From Alphaproteobacteria bacterium (lineage in GTDB: Bacteria > Pseudomonadota > Alphaproteobacteria > Reyranellales > Reyranellaceae), in contig JAFKFK010000018.1 in assembly GCA_017307275.1 (NCBI GenBank), positions 62,001 to 126,000 on the forward strand: a stretch of DNA of 64,000 bases, given 5' to 3'. Positions within the stretch are counted from its first letter, which is position 1. Each line of letters opens with the position of its first letter. This document shows, in pieces, positions 7,916 to 15,694 of this stretch. The notes beneath the pieces are model-generated. The model saw only the letters and a program-made list of their open reading frames with translations, had not been told where the DNA came from and ran no database searches. Made by a program: the position numbers and the translations under genes.

Positions 7916-9076
7916 ATGAACCGACGCACCGTGATCACGGGCGCCGCATTGGCGCTGCTCATCTCCAGTCCAGCGTTTAGCCCCGCCTTCGCCCAGTCAC
8001 TACCCAAGGAAATGTCCTGGACTGCCTATGATACGGGCTCCTCGGGCTTCAACATCGCCGTCGCCATCGGCCAGCAATTCAAACAGAAACTAGGCACCGA
8101 CGTCCGTGTACTGCCCTCGGGCAACGACACTGGCCGCCTCGCGCCGGTCAAAGCTAACCGCGCTATCATCTCGCAGATGGGCATCGGCACCTACTTTGCG
8201 CAGGAGGGCGTCTTCGAGTTCGGCGCCAAGAGCTGGGGGCCCCAGGCCAGCCGCCTGCTGATGGCGGCGACCGCCTGCAACGGGCTCAGCCTCGCCGTCG
8301 CCAAGGACACCGGCGCAAAAGAGATCAAGGATCTCAAGGGCAAGAGGCTCGGCGTCGTCGTTGGCTCGCCGGCGCTCACGCAGGGGGCGATTGCCCTCCT
8401 CGCGTTCGGCAACCTCACCGAGAAGGACGTCACGCTCGTCCAGTTCTCGTCGAACAACGCGATGTGGAAGGGCTTCATCAACAACGAGGCCGATATCGCC
8501 CTCTCGTCGACGATCTCCGGTCAGTCGAAGGAGGCGGACTCCTCGCCACGCGGGGTCATCTTCCCGGCGATGCCGGCCGACGACAAGGCAGGCTGGGCGC
8601 GCGTCCACAAGAAGGCGCCCTACTTCGTCGCTCACAAGGCGACATGCGGTGTCGGCGGGCCGTCGCCGCAGACGCCGGTCACGATGGCGAGCTACGCCTA
8701 TCCGATCTTCATGACCTACGCCGACAGGCCGGCGGACACGATCTACGCCATCACCAAGGCGATGATCGACACCTTCGACGATTACAAGACGGGCGCGCCC
8801 GGTGCCGATGGCATGGCGCTGTCGCTGCAGAACTTCACCTGGGTCGTGCCCTATCACGACGGCACCATCCGCGCCTTCAAAGAGAAAGGCGTCTGGACCG
8901 ATGCGGCCCAGAAGCACAACGACAGTCTGGTGAAGCGTCAGCAAGTCATGATGGATGCCTGGAAGGCCTATTCGGCCAACGGTCCGTCCGACGACAAGGC
9001 CTTTCTCGAAGGCTGGATGAAGGCGCGCGCTGCAGCGCTTCAGAAAGCCGGGATGGATGTGATTTTCGATCAGTAG
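7916..9076 (+). CDS. TAXI-family TRAP transporter solute receptor (copy 1)
   Basis: 386-aa periplasmic receptor. The N-terminus MNRRTVITGAALALL is a signal peptide ending near AFAQS. The mature protein has the TAXI pattern: YDTGSSGFNIAVAIG, VLPSGNDTGRLAPVKANRA, and VVVGSPALTQG. GGGAGGA precedes the chosen ATG. It is followed after 22 bases by a second receptor of exactly the same length and roughly half-identical sequence, then by a fused TRAP permease. It captures an organic acid or similar ligand and hands it to the permease. Confidence 0.93.
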   Translation: MNRRTVITGAALALLISSPAFSPAFAQSLPKEMSWTAYDTGSSGFNIAVAIGQQFKQKLGTDVRVLPSGNDTGRLAPVKANRAIISQMGIGTYFAQEGVFEFGAKSWGPQASRLLMAATACNGLSLAVAKDTGAKEIKDLKGKRLGVVVGSPALTQGAIALLAFGNLTEKDVTLVQFSSNNAMWKGFINNEADIALSSTISGQSKEADSSPRGVIFPAMPADDKAGWARVHKKAPYFVAHKATCGVGGPSPQTPVTMASYAYPIFMTYADRPADTIYAITKAMIDTFDDYKTGAPGADGMALSLQNFTWVVPYHDGTIRAFKEKGVWTDAAQKHNDSLVKRQQVMMDAWKAYSANGPSDDKAFLEGWMKARAAALQKAGMDVIFDQ

Positions 9077-9098
9077 TAGCAGTCGGGGAGCAAGAGCG

Positions 9099-10259
9099 AT
9101 GGCGTATGGGTTGCGTAGTGCTGCCGTAGCGGCGGCGGCAGTGATGGCGTGTATCGGCAGCGCGGTGGCGCAAGACGTCAAGCTCCCCGGAACACTTACA
9201 GTGACGGCCTACGAAACCGGCTCCAATGCGTTCAATCAGGCCGTCGCCGTTGGCCAGATGCTGAAGAACAAGTACGGCACCGACCTGCGCGTGCTGCCCG
9301 CCGGCAATGACGTGGCCCGTCTCGGACCATTGCGTGCCGGCCGGGCCCAGGTCTCGGCCATGGGTGTCGGTGTCTACTATGCACAGGAAGGCGTGCTCGA
9401 ATTCGCCACCAAGGAATGGGGGCCGCAGAGCTTGCAGCTCCTGCTGTCGGCGACCACCTGCAGCGGCCAGGCTTTGGCGATCGCCAAGGATCTCGGCGTC
9501 AGCCAGGTCAAGGATCTCAAAGGCAGGCGGATGGGCTGGGTAGTCGGCTCGCCCGCCGTCAACCAGAGCCTGCTCGGCCTGATCGCCTTCGGCGGTCTGA
9601 CGAAAGCCGACGTCAAGGTCGTCGACTATTCGAGCTACGGCGCCATGATGAAGGGTCTGGTCAACAACGAAGTCGACATCGTCTTCGCGTCGACCATCTC
9701 CGGTCAGGCCAAGGAGGCCGAGAATTCGCCGCGCGGGATCATGTGGCCGGCGATGCCCGTCTCCGATACGGCGGGATGGGAGCGCGTGCAGAAGCTCGCG
9801 CCCTACTTCTACCCGCACAAGTCGACATGCGGCGCCGGCTACGCCAAGGGCGAGACCATCGAAGTCGCCGTCTATCCCTACCCAATCTTCATGGCCTATG
9901 CCTCGCAGCCGGCCGATCTGGTGCATGCCCTGACCAAGGCGATGATCGTGAACTACGATTCCTACAAGGAGGCCGTGGTCGGCGTCGACGGCCTGGAAGC
10001 CAAGCGCCAGAACCAGAATTGGATCGTGCCCTACCATCCGGGCGCCGTCCGCGCCCTGAAGGAAGCCGGCGTCTGGACCGACGCGGGCCAGAAGAACAAC
10101 GACACGCTGATCGCTCGCCAGAAGGTCCTGGCCGAGACCTGGGCGGCCTATCTCAAGACCAATCCGCCTGACGACAAGGATGCCTTCCGCAAGGGCTGGA
10201 TGGAGGCGCGGCGGACGGCGCTCACGAAGGCTGGCCAACCTGTAGGCTTCGACGAATAG
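9099..10259 (+). CDS. TAXI-family TRAP transporter solute receptor (copy 2)
   Basis: 386-aa tandem paralogue of the preceding receptor, with a signal peptide ending near AVAQD. It shares YETGSNAFNQAVAVG, VLPAGNDVARLGPLRAGRA and VVGSPAVNQS. The two copies differ across the ligand region, for example the segment after the shared TCG motif, so they may bind different ligands for one permease. It lies 12 bases before the permease gene, which suggests this copy is the permease's own partner and copy 1 an added one (inference). Confidence 0.93.
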   Translation: MAYGLRSAAVAAAAVMACIGSAVAQDVKLPGTLTVTAYETGSNAFNQAVAVGQMLKNKYGTDLRVLPAGNDVARLGPLRAGRAQVSAMGVGVYYAQEGVLEFATKEWGPQSLQLLLSATTCSGQALAIAKDLGVSQVKDLKGRRMGWVVGSPAVNQSLLGLIAFGGLTKADVKVVDYSSYGAMMKGLVNNEVDIVFASTISGQAKEAENSPRGIMWPAMPVSDTAGWERVQKLAPYFYPHKSTCGAGYAKGETIEVAVYPYPIFMAYASQPADLVHALTKAMIVNYDSYKEAVVGVDGLEAKRQNQNWIVPYHPGAVRALKEAGVWTDAGQKNNDTLIARQKVLAETWAAYLKTNPPDDKDAFRKGWMEARRTALTKAGQPVGFDE

Positions 10260-10271
10260 GGAAGATATCGC

Positions 10272-12521
10272 ATGACCGATCAGGCGACGCGGGTGGTCTT
10301 CGACGACCCGCATCAGACGGGCCCGGCCGAAGCCGAGACGATGCGGGTCCGGCCCCTGGCCGGCGTGTGGCGATGGGCCTTGGTCGCACTGACGGCGGTC
10401 ACGATCTTCCTCTGCATCAACCAGCAGTTCGCGTTGCGCTTCTTCGTGGGCTTTACCCCGCTCAACACGGAGTATTTCTATCTCCTGATCTTCTGCATGC
10501 TGCCCTTCACGTTCGTGATCTTTCCCGGCAGCTCCAAGGCATCGATCTATCGCGTCGCCTGGTACGACATCGTGCTGTTCGTTGGGACGGCGGCGGCGTC
10601 GATCTATCTGATGCTGAACATCCGAAAGGCCGCCGAGCTGGGCTGGGAGTTCGGCGATCCGCCCCAGTCGATCATCTGGACCGGCCTCTTCATGTGGATC
10701 GTGCTGATGGAGGCGCTGCGCCGGACCGGCGGCTGGAGCCTGCTGCTGTGCGTCTTCCCCTTCACCATCTACCCGCTGTTTGCGGGCGCGGGCTGGCTGG
10801 GGCCACTCAAGGGCAACCAGTCGACCCTGGATCAGACGATCGCCTACCACGTGCTCTCGACCGAGAGCCTTCTCGGCATTCCCATCCAGGCTTTCGCCGA
10901 TGTGGTGATCGGCTTCCTGGTGTTTGGCACGGCCTTGATGATGACGGGGGCCGGCAAGTTCTTCATCAACCTCTCCTTTGCCCTCTGCGGTACCTTCCGC
11001 GGCGGCGCGGCCAAGGTCTGCATCTTCGCGTCGGGCCTGCTCGGCATGATGTCGGGCAGCATCGTCAGCAACGTGCTGACGGCGGGCACGATGACCATCC
11101 CGACGATGAAGAAGACCGGCTTCAGCCCCTCCTACTCCGGCGCCATCGAAGCCTGCGCCTCGACCGGCGCGGTGCTGGCGCCGCCGGTGATGGGCGCGAC
11201 CGCTTTCGTCATGGCCCAGTTCATGGGCACGACCTATGCCGAGGTCGCTGTCGCCGCGATCATCCCGGCCTTCCTCTATTATGCCGGCCTCTTCATGCAG
11301 GTCGATTCCTACGCTGCACGACGCGGCCTCAAGGGCCTGGAGCGGCGCGAACTTCCGAGCGCCTGGCAGAGCTTCAAGGAAGGCTGGTACTACGCCTTCG
11401 TCATCGTGCTGCTGATCGTCATGCTGCTCTACTTCAAGCGCGAGAGCCACGCGCCCTTCTACGCGACGGCGCTGCTGCTGGTGCTCAATCAGTGGGCGCA
11501 GCCCGGCAAGTGGAGGACGGTCAACACTCTCAACATCGCAATCGCCGTGCTCGCAGCGGCTATCATGACGGTGCGCAGCGAGAACTACACCAAGGCGCTA
11601 TCGGCCTCGGGCCCCGGCGCCTTCGATGCCTGGACCAACGCCATTCTGCTGCCAGCGCTGGGGGGCATGCTGATTCTGGTCGTCCTCAACGAGCTGTGGG
11701 GCGAGAAGCGTTGGGGCCTCAAGAAGTACATCGGCTTCCTCGAAGCCAATGGCCGCACCTTCGTCGAGCTGGTTGGCATCCTTGCGGGCTGCGGCCTGCT
11801 GATCGGTGCCTTCTCGCTGACCGGCGTCATCGCCTCGCTGGCTAACGATCTCCTGGCGATCGCAGGCAGCAATGTCCTTCTGCTGCTCGCCATGTGTGCC
11901 CTCACGAGCCTGATCCTGGGTCTCGGGCTCACCACGACGGCTTGCTACATCTTTCTCGCCATCCTGGTCGGGCCGGCGCTGGAGAAGCTCGGCCTCAACA
12001 AGATGGCCGTCCACATGTTCATCTTCTACTGGGGCATGCTGTCGTCGATCACGCCGCCGGTCGCCATCGCCTCCTTCGCCGCTGCCGGCATCGCGGGCGC
12101 TCCGGCCATGAAGACGGGCTGGGAGTCCATGTGGGTCGGCAGCATCATCTACTTCATTCCGTTCTTTTTCGTCGCCAATCCGGCCCTCGTGCTGCAGCCC
12201 ATCGACGGCGGTGGCGTTCCGTACTTCGAGGCGATCTATCTCGCCGTCACGGCACTGGTGGGTATCGTCTTCATCTGCGGTGGCATCCAGGGTTATCAGG
12301 CCGGCATCGGCGATCTGCGCCGTACTGGGGCACTGGAGTGGCCGATACGCCTGCTGCTGGTGATCGGCGGCCTGGTGCTGGCCACGCCCGGTGGCGGAAT
12401 CATGCCGCTCAGCAATGCACAGATGGAGCTGCTCGCGGCCGCCTTGCTCGTTCCCACAGTGCTGGTGGCTCTGCTAATGGTCCGTCGCAACCGGCCGGCA
12501 GGAGACGCGGCCGCAGGATGA
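10272..12521 (+). CDS. TRAP transporter fused permease (small + large subunits)
   Basis: 749-aa membrane protein joining the four-helix small subunit (about residues 30-170) to the large DctM-type permease domain, as is usual for TAXI-TRAP systems. Signature stretches include GLLGMMSGSIVSNVLTAGTM and GAVLAPPVMGATAFVMAQF, and a second repeat ending in ITPPVAIASFAAAGIAG. It is Na+-coupled in characterised relatives. An additional hydrophobic region follows at the C-terminus. It sits directly behind two TAXI receptors and before a CoA transferase, forming an import-and-activate unit. Confidence 0.95.
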   Translation: MTDQATRVVFDDPHQTGPAEAETMRVRPLAGVWRWALVALTAVTIFLCINQQFALRFFVGFTPLNTEYFYLLIFCMLPFTFVIFPGSSKASIYRVAWYDIVLFVGTAAASIYLMLNIRKAAELGWEFGDPPQSIIWTGLFMWIVLMEALRRTGGWSLLLCVFPFTIYPLFAGAGWLGPLKGNQSTLDQTIAYHVLSTESLLGIPIQAFADVVIGFLVFGTALMMTGAGKFFINLSFALCGTFRGGAAKVCIFASGLLGMMSGSIVSNVLTAGTMTIPTMKKTGFSPSYSGAIEACASTGAVLAPPVMGATAFVMAQFMGTTYAEVAVAAIIPAFLYYAGLFMQVDSYAARRGLKGLERRELPSAWQSFKEGWYYAFVIVLLIVMLLYFKRESHAPFYATALLLVLNQWAQPGKWRTVNTLNIAIAVLAAAIMTVRSENYTKALSASGPGAFDAWTNAILLPALGGMLILVVLNELWGEKRWGLKKYIGFLEANGRTFVELVGILAGCGLLIGAFSLTGVIASLANDLLAIAGSNVLLLLAMCALTSLILGLGLTTTACYIFLAILVGPALEKLGLNKMAVHMFIFYWGMLSSITPPVAIASFAAAGIAGAPAMKTGWESMWVGSIIYFIPFFFVANPALVLQPIDGGGVPYFEAIYLAVTALVGIVFICGGIQGYQAGIGDLRRTGALEWPIRLLLVIGGLVLATPGGGIMPLSNAQMELLAAALLVPTVLVALLMVRRNRPAGDAAAG

Positions 12522-12545
12522 TCTAGCGCGGAGGCAGAGAGTATT

Positions 12546-13730
12546 ATGGCAGGCGTTCTGGAAGGCATTCGCGTACTCGATTTCGGCCGCTACATCGCAG
12601 GTCCGTTCTGCGGCACGATGCTGGGAGACCTCGGCGCCGAAGTGATCCGCATCGAGAAACTCGAAGGCAGCGAGGATCGCTGGGTGACTCCGGTGGTCGA
12701 CGGCGGCGAAGGCGCCATGTTCCTCCAGATGGGGCGCAACAAGCTCGGCCTTACGCTCAATCCCATGAAGCCTGCGGGCCGCGAGATCGTGAAGAAGCTG
12801 GTCGCCGTTTCCGACGTGGTGATCGCCAACCTTCCCTACGAAGACCTGCAGAAGATGGGCATCGACTACGAGACCCTCTCTGCCCTCAATCCGAAGATCA
12901 TCCTCGCCACGACTTCGACCTTCGGCTCGGAAGGCCCCTACGCCACGCGCGTGGGCTTCGACACGATCGGCCAGGCGATGTCGGGCGCCATGTACCTCTC
13001 CGGCGACGGTCAGGTGCCGACCCGCGTGAACGCCCCTGTCATCGATTTCGGCACGGCGCTGCTCAACACTGTGGGCGTGCTGGCCGCGCTGCTGGATCGC
13101 GCCAAGAGCGGCAAGGGCCAGAAGGTCGAGACGGCGCTTCTGCGTACCGCGATCAACATCACCAACAGCCATCTGATCGAGCAGGCGATGCTCAACCTCA
13201 ACCGCATCGCCACGCTCAATCGCGGCTTCACGGCCGGCCCCTCGGACACGTTCAAGTGCAAGGACGGCTGGATCTACGCCATGACGATCGGCCAGCCGTT
13301 GTTCGTGCGCTGGTGCAAACTGATGGGCGACGAGAATCTCGCCAACGATCCCCGCTTCAAGGACGATCTGGCACGTGGCGACAATGGCGAGGCGCTGTCG
13401 GACATCATGCAGAAATGGTGCGACACCCGCACGGTCGCCGAGGCGCTGGCAGCCCTCGAAGCCAGCCGCATTCCCGCTGGTCCCGTCTACTCGCCGCAGC
13501 AGGCGCTGGACGACAAGCATGTGCAGGAAGCGAAGTTCATGCATTCGATGGAGTTTCCGGGCGCCGCCAAGCCGGTTCCCGTGCTGCAGGAGCCGGTCAA
13601 ACTTTCGCGCACACCGCTCAGCATCCGCCGGCGCGCACCCAAGCTCGGCGAGCACACGGACCAGATTCTGCAGGAGCTGGGCTACGCGGCAGACGCCATC
13701 GCGAAGCTCAAAGCGGATCGGGTGGTCTGA
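12546..13730 (+). CDS. Class III CoA transferase (CaiB/BaiF family)
   Basis: 394-aa enzyme that moves CoA between carboxylic acids through an aspartyl-CoA anhydride. Starts with the family pattern LEGIRVLDFGRYIAGPFC and DLGAEVIRIEK; the probable nucleophile is Asp167 in the stretch APVIDFGTALL, matching Asp169 of formyl-CoA transferase. A GAGGCAGAGAG sequence precedes the ATG. As the last gene of the transporter run it probably activates the imported acid. The true acid is unknown. Confidence 0.94.
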   Translation: MAGVLEGIRVLDFGRYIAGPFCGTMLGDLGAEVIRIEKLEGSEDRWVTPVVDGGEGAMFLQMGRNKLGLTLNPMKPAGREIVKKLVAVSDVVIANLPYEDLQKMGIDYETLSALNPKIILATTSTFGSEGPYATRVGFDTIGQAMSGAMYLSGDGQVPTRVNAPVIDFGTALLNTVGVLAALLDRAKSGKGQKVETALLRTAINITNSHLIEQAMLNLNRIATLNRGFTAGPSDTFKCKDGWIYAMTIGQPLFVRWCKLMGDENLANDPRFKDDLARGDNGEALSDIMQKWCDTRTVAEALAALEASRIPAGPVYSPQQALDDKHVQEAKFMHSMEFPGAAKPVPVLQEPVKLSRTPLSIRRRAPKLGEHTDQILQELGYAADAIAKLKADRVV

Positions 13731-13758
13731 AGCTCTCCGCCCCCTGAGGGTGATCCGG

Positions 13759-13796
13759 CCGGCCTTTCGGGACGTATATTCCCGAAAGGAGGCCGG
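13759..13796 (+). promoter_or_regulatory. Hairpin that buries the ribosome-binding site of the DUF6134 gene
   Basis: The left arm CCGGCCTTTCGGGA (13759-13772) pairs with TCCCGAAA (13780-13787) and GGCCGG (13791-13796), leaving GGA as a three-base bulge and cgtatat as the loop, 14 base pairs in all. The Shine-Dalgarno AAAGGAGG (13785-13792) is inside the right arm and the ATG begins at 13799. No T-run follows, so it is not a good terminator for the preceding gene. This would reduce translation unless opened. Confidence 0.6.
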
Positions 13797-13798
13797 CA

Positions 13799-14443
13799 AT
13801 GCGTCGCTTCTGGATCGCCCTTCTGTTGACTTTGACCAGTGCCGCAAGCGCCGCGGCTACCGGCCCGCTGCCTTACGGCCCCTCCCTCTCCTTCGTCGCC
13901 TACCGCAATGGCGAGCCGATCGGACGCCATACGGTCACTTTCGAGCGCGAAGGCGGACAGCTCAAGGTGACGACCTCCATCGACCTGGCCGTGAAGTTCG
14001 TCGGCTTCACCGCCTACCGCTACACGCATCGGGCACAGGAAATTTGGTCCGGCGATTCACTGGTCTCGCTGGTCAGCCAGACCGACGACAACGGCACGAA
14101 GCACAATGTGAAGGCAACCCGCGAGGCGAATGACATCGCCGTCACCCGCGATGGCGCGCGCACGGCCTTGCCGCTGCAGATCCTGCCCTCCTCGCACTGG
14201 AACATCGAGCAGGTGCGCCAGACTGTCCTTCTCAACACGCAGAAGGGGACCGAGGCTCGCGTCAAGATCACCCCAGGCGCTCGGGAACTCATCAAGACTG
14301 CGTCCGGAACGATCCCCGCGACGCGCTACAGCTATACCGGCGACGTCGTCATGGAGCAGTGGTTCGACGATCACGGCCGGTGGGTGAAGACCTCTTTCAA
14401 GGCTTCCGACGGATCGACGATCGAGTACATTCTGCAGGGATGA
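13799..14443 (+). CDS. DUF6134-family secreted protein
   Basis: 214-aa protein with a signal peptide (MRRFWIALLLTLTSAASA) and a beta-rich body of the DUF6134 type, with YTHRAQEIWSGDSLVSL and a C-terminal VVMEQWFDDHGRWVKTSF. The family is uncharacterised; the fold suggests a periplasmic lipid- or ligand-binding role, which is inference. Translation is probably restrained by a hairpin over its ribosome-binding site. Its stop overlaps the next start (ATGA). Confidence 0.85.
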   Translation: MRRFWIALLLTLTSAASAAATGPLPYGPSLSFVAYRNGEPIGRHTVTFEREGGQLKVTTSIDLAVKFVGFTAYRYTHRAQEIWSGDSLVSLVSQTDDNGTKHNVKATREANDIAVTRDGARTALPLQILPSSHWNIEQVRQTVLLNTQKGTEARVKITPGARELIKTASGTIPATRYSYTGDVVMEQWFDDHGRWVKTSFKASDGSTIEYILQG

Positions 14444-14823
14444 CACCTGCGGATCGTTTCGCTCGTCTTCCCGATCTCCTGTCCGCCGACGGCGACCTCC
14501 GTCGCCGCGGCCGATGGCTTACCGTCGAGTGCCGGATCGATATCGGCAGCGAACCCTTTCATCTTGCCTTGAGCGATGGCGCCCTCGCCGCGCTCGACCG
14601 CGGACCGCGGCTGATGCGCTCCACCACGTTCACCGTGCGCGGCACCGACGAGGCCTGGCAGAGACATTGGGAGACGGTCCCCGCGCCCGGCTGGCACGAT
14701 CTCTTCGCGCTCACCAAGCGCGGCGTTGCTTCGTTCGAGGGCGATCTGCGGCCGTTACTGCAGAACCTGCAGTACTTCAAGGACCTGCTCGCGCTACCGC
14801 GCCGTCTGCCAGGAGCAACCTGA
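14440..14823 (+). CDS. Hypothetical protein, SCP2-like fold suspected
   Basis: 127-aa cytoplasmic protein without signal or membrane segments. The pattern FHLALSDGALAALDRGPRL followed by a strand and a C-terminal QNLQYFKDLLALPRR helix recalls small SCP2-type lipid-carrier proteins, but the match is by eye only. It overlaps the DUF6134 gene by 4 bases and is followed after 2 bases by an alpha/beta hydrolase, so the three are expressed together. Confidence 0.75.
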   Translation: MTPADRFARLPDLLSADGDLRRRGRWLTVECRIDIGSEPFHLALSDGALAALDRGPRLMRSTTFTVRGTDEAWQRHWETVPAPGWHDLFALTKRGVASFEGDLRPLLQNLQYFKDLLALPRRLPGAT

Positions 14824-14825
14824 TC

Positions 14826-15689
14826 ATGGCACCGGCATTGGATCCGATGATCGGCCGCTATCTGCGGCTAGAGATCGAGGGCGTTCCCCATCGCCTCTAC
14901 TTCGAGGAAGCAGGTCCCGCGAACGGCATTCCCCTCGTCTGCCTGCACACCGCCGGCGCCGACAACCGGCAGTTCCGCCACCTGCTTGCTGATCCGGAAG
15001 TGACGAAGCGCTTTCGGGTGCTGGCCTTCGATATGCCCTGGCATGGCAAGTCGACGCCGCCCGATGGCTGGGAGAGGACCGAGTATCGGCTGACGACGGC
15101 CTCCTACACTGCAGCCATTCGAGCCTTCTGCCGGGCCATGGAACTCGACAGGCCGGTCGTCATGGGCTGCTCGATTGGGGGTCGCATCGTGCTCAACCTC
15201 GCGATTGCCCATGCAGCGGAGTTCCGCGCCCTGATCGCGCTGGAGGCGGCCGACTTCCAGCAACCCTGGTACGACACGGCCTGGCTGCATCGGCCGGACG
15301 TCCACGGTGGCGAGGTTTGCGCGGCGCTGATTTCCGGACTGATCGCGCCGCAAAGCCCGCCGGTCAGCCGCCACGAAACGCTTTGGATGTACATGCAGGG
15401 CGGCCCCGGCATCTTCAAAGGCGATCTCTATTTCTACCGTGTCGACGGCGACCTGCGCGAAAAGGTGAAGGCCGTCGACACCAAGGTCTGCCCGCTCTAC
15501 CTGCTGACCGGCGAGTACGATTTCTCGTGCACGGCCGAAGACACGCTGCGCACCGCGTCGCACATCGAGGGCGTCGAAGTCCAGATCATGAAGGAACTCG
15601 GCCATTTCCCGATGAGCGAGAACCCCACGAAGTTCCGCGAATACATCCTGCCGGTACTGGACAAGATCGCCTCCCAAGACCGCGGCTAA
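14826..15689 (+). CDS. Alpha/beta-fold hydrolase
   Basis: 287-aa hydrolase. Visible elements are LVCLHTAGADNRQF (oxyanion region), the nucleophile elbow MGCSIGG with its serine, an acid near YLLTGEYDFSC, and the catalytic histidine in ELGHFPMSENP. No signal peptide, so cytoplasmic. Relatives include esterases and C-C bond hydrolases of ring-cleavage pathways. Start ATG lies 2 bases after the SCP2-like gene. Confidence 0.9.
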   Translation: MAPALDPMIGRYLRLEIEGVPHRLYFEEAGPANGIPLVCLHTAGADNRQFRHLLADPEVTKRFRVLAFDMPWHGKSTPPDGWERTEYRLTTASYTAAIRAFCRAMELDRPVVMGCSIGGRIVLNLAIAHAAEFRALIALEAADFQQPWYDTAWLHRPDVHGGEVCAALISGLIAPQSPPVSRHETLWMYMQGGPGIFKGDLYFYRVDGDLREKVKAVDTKVCPLYLLTGEYDFSCTAEDTLRTASHIEGVEVQIMKELGHFPMSENPTKFREYILPVLDKIASQDRG

Positions 15690-15694
15690 CCACC

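Noticed and set aside
9099..10259. Second TAXI receptor as an assembly duplication
   Set aside because: The copies differ along the whole length (roughly half of residues), so it is an old gene duplication.
8946..11450. 834-codon open frame on the minus strand opposite the TAXI/TRAP genes
   Set aside because: Composition rich in His, Asp, Gly and Arg, no ribosome-binding site or family motif, and it lies fully opposite well-supported genes. High-GC third positions keep the reverse frame open.
13755..13800. Terminator for the CoA transferase gene
   Set aside because: The stem is strong but no T-run follows, and it contains the next gene's ribosome-binding site; better read as a translational element.
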